Shown: positions 63,151 to 64,000 of the stretch, one piece after another
Numbering within the stretch: the stretch's first letter is position 1
Layout of the letters: each line of letters starts with the position of its first letter
Assembly: GCF_036226745.1 (NCBI RefSeq)
Contig: NZ_CP109013.1
Coordinates: 124,001 to 188,000 of the forward strand
Length of the DNA: 64,000 bases
Source of the DNA: Streptomyces sp. NBC_00683
GTDB taxonomy: Bacteria; Actinomycetota; Actinomycetes; Streptomycetales; Streptomycetaceae
Reading direction: 5' to 3'
Notes under the pieces: model-generated
The model's database searches: none
What the model saw: the letters and a program-made list of their open reading frames with translations, nothing else
What the model was told of the DNA's origin: nothing
Program-made: the position numbers and the translations under genes

Positions 63151-63794
63151 TCGCTGCCCGTGCCGCCTCCCCGGCCGCCATCCTGCTGCGGCTCACACGC
63201 AACCGGCCGCAGCCGCCTGCCGGGGAGCGCTGCGAGATGTGTGCGGAACCGATCGGCGAGACCCATTCCCACGTGGTGAACCTCGACAGCCGCGCTCTGA
63301 TGTGCGGGTGCCGGGCCTGCTATCTGCTGTTCACCGACGAGAACGCGGAGTTGCGCTACCGGGCGGTTCCTGAGCGCTATCTGCATTTCGCCGGGCTGAC
63401 CGTGGACGGGCGTGCCTGGGACGAGTTGCAGATCCCCGTGGGGCTCGCCTTCCTGTTCCGCAACTCCGTGCAGGACCGCATGGTCGCGTTCTACCCGGGT
63501 CCTGCCGGGGCCACCGAGTCTGAACTCCCCCTCGATGCCTGGGAGACCGTCGTCGAGGCGAGCCCGGAGCTTGCCGTGCTGCGTCCCGATGTCGAGGCCC
63601 TGCTCATCCGGCGCACCCAGGACGGCTGCGGATCGTGTCACCTCGTGCCGATCGACGCCTGTTACGAGTTGGTGGGTCAACTGCGCACGCTGTGGCGGGG
63701 TTTCGACGGCGGATCCGAGGCTCTTGCCGCGATGGACGCGTTCTTCGCGCAGGTGGCGGACCGCAGCCGGCCCGCCGGGATCGGGGCACCGTGA
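63147..63794 (+). CDS. DUF5947 protein of the Hhy operon
   Basis: A 215-aa protein with CEMC and MCGCRACYLLF near the N-terminus and CGSCH near residue 165, so several Cys could bind metal. The DUF5947 family is found with group 1h hydrogenases, with no known activity. GTG 63147 overlaps the previous stop (GTGA) and its own stop overlaps the next GTG. An electron-transfer or assembly role is likely from context. Confidence 0.78.
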   Translation: MIAARAASPAAILLRLTRNRPQPPAGERCEMCAEPIGETHSHVVNLDSRALMCGCRACYLLFTDENAELRYRAVPERYLHFAGLTVDGRAWDELQIPVGLAFLFRNSVQDRMVAFYPGPAGATESELPLDAWETVVEASPELAVLRPDVEALLIRRTQDGCGSCHLVPIDACYELVGQLRTLWRGFDGGSEALAAMDAFFAQVADRSRPAGIGAP

Positions 63795-64000
63795 GCGACT
63801 TCGCGTTCTCCGTGCTGGACATCGCCGCCGATCCGTACGCGGCCGCGCCGCAACTGACCGCGCGGCTGCGGATCGAGGAGCGGACGGGTCTGCGGATCCA
63901 TGCCGTCGCCCTGCACTGCCAGGTGCGCATCGAGCCCCAGCGGCGTCACTACGACGAGACCGAACAGAGCGGCCTCCAGGGCCTGTTCGGTGGCCGGGAG
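63791..64000 (+). CDS. DUF6084 protein of the Hhy operon (cut by window end)
   Basis: GTG 63791 overlaps the DUF5947 stop. 70 codons are visible: VSDFAFSVLDIAADPYAAAP, then LRIHAVALHCQVRIEPQRRH and LFGGRE. This fits DUF6084, another family tied to Hhy operons. The function is unknown. The rest lies beyond the window. Confidence 0.72.
   Translation, partial: MSDFAFSVLDIAADPYAAAPQLTARLRIEERTGLRIHAVALHCQVRIEPQRRHYDETEQSGLQGLFGGRE

Overview
The window reads as a piece of a Streptomyces (or very close actinomycete) chromosome. The DNA is very GC-rich with strong G/C at third codon positions, GTG starts are common, and gene pairs often overlap by 4 bases (ATGA or GTGA). The gene content also fits: a crt carotenoid locus, an actinobacterial high-affinity [NiFe]-hydrogenase, many one-component regulators (HxlR, TetR, LysR, PucR, ArsR, GlxA) and secreted hydrolases. 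The window looks like accessory or chromosome-arm sequence: small regulator-plus-enzyme modules, decayed genes and an IS relic. I saw no rRNA, tRNA, CRISPR array or prophage.

Layout. 1-3.1 kb: an HxlR regulator (cut by the window edge) divergent from an NmrA-type reductase, an IS630 relic and a Fic protein with an altered motif. 3.1-8.7 kb: a three-copy 20-bp repeat, a coupled MFS / metallo-beta-lactamase-fold pair facing a PucR-type regulator, and a LysR regulator. 8.8-12.4 kb: a 1169-aa secreted protein joining an M4 metalloendopeptidase to an M28 aminopeptidase. 12.7-17.6 kb: a tandem Nudix protein, a lipoprotein, an HxlR/SDR pair and an MFS exporter. 17.7-29.1 kb: a VTT membrane protein with an iron-box-like site upstream, a secreted antigen-85-like esterase without a standard start codon, a phosphodiester glycosidase, TetR/ABM, cupin, a secreted alpha/beta hydrolase, an MpaB-like oxygenase, a GlxA regulator, GAPDH and NIPSNAP. 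29.3-32.3 kb: a 54-aa gene and three beta-sandwich repeat proteins (Ig-like and IPT/TIG).

32.7-37.9 kb is a partly decayed arsenic-resistance island. Three near-identical ArsR-type operators flank an intact operon (flavoprotein, CadI/ArsI-like VOC protein, MFS) and an arsR-acetyltransferase operon. Around these lie relics of two ArsO-like flavoproteins, an Acr3 pump and a thioredoxin reductase.

38.2-47.7 kb is a complete carotenoid locus made of two convergent, translationally coupled operons: FAD oxidoreductase-crtY-crtT-crtU on the plus strand and crtE-crtI-crtB-Rieske oxygenase on the minus strand. Together these predict GGPP to phytoene to lycopene to beta-carotene to an aromatic carotenoid of the isorenieratene type.

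48-56 kb holds a second NmrA reductase behind a MerR-type promoter, an exonuclease, a lipoprotein, an alpha/beta hydrolase, a TetR/DUF4386 pair with two perfect 15-bp operators, a small secreted protein and a Ser/Thr kinase with a repeat-rich C-terminus.

56.2-64 kb is the left part of a group 1h (Hhy) hydrogenase locus: hypX, hypB, hypA, hhyS, hhyL, a NifU/Rieske-like fusion, DUF5947 and the start of DUF6084. It runs off the window. HhyS has Asp at a proximal-cluster ligand position, the mark of this O2-tolerant class. HypX next to hypAB suggests the active-site CO is made from formyl-tetrahydrofolate.
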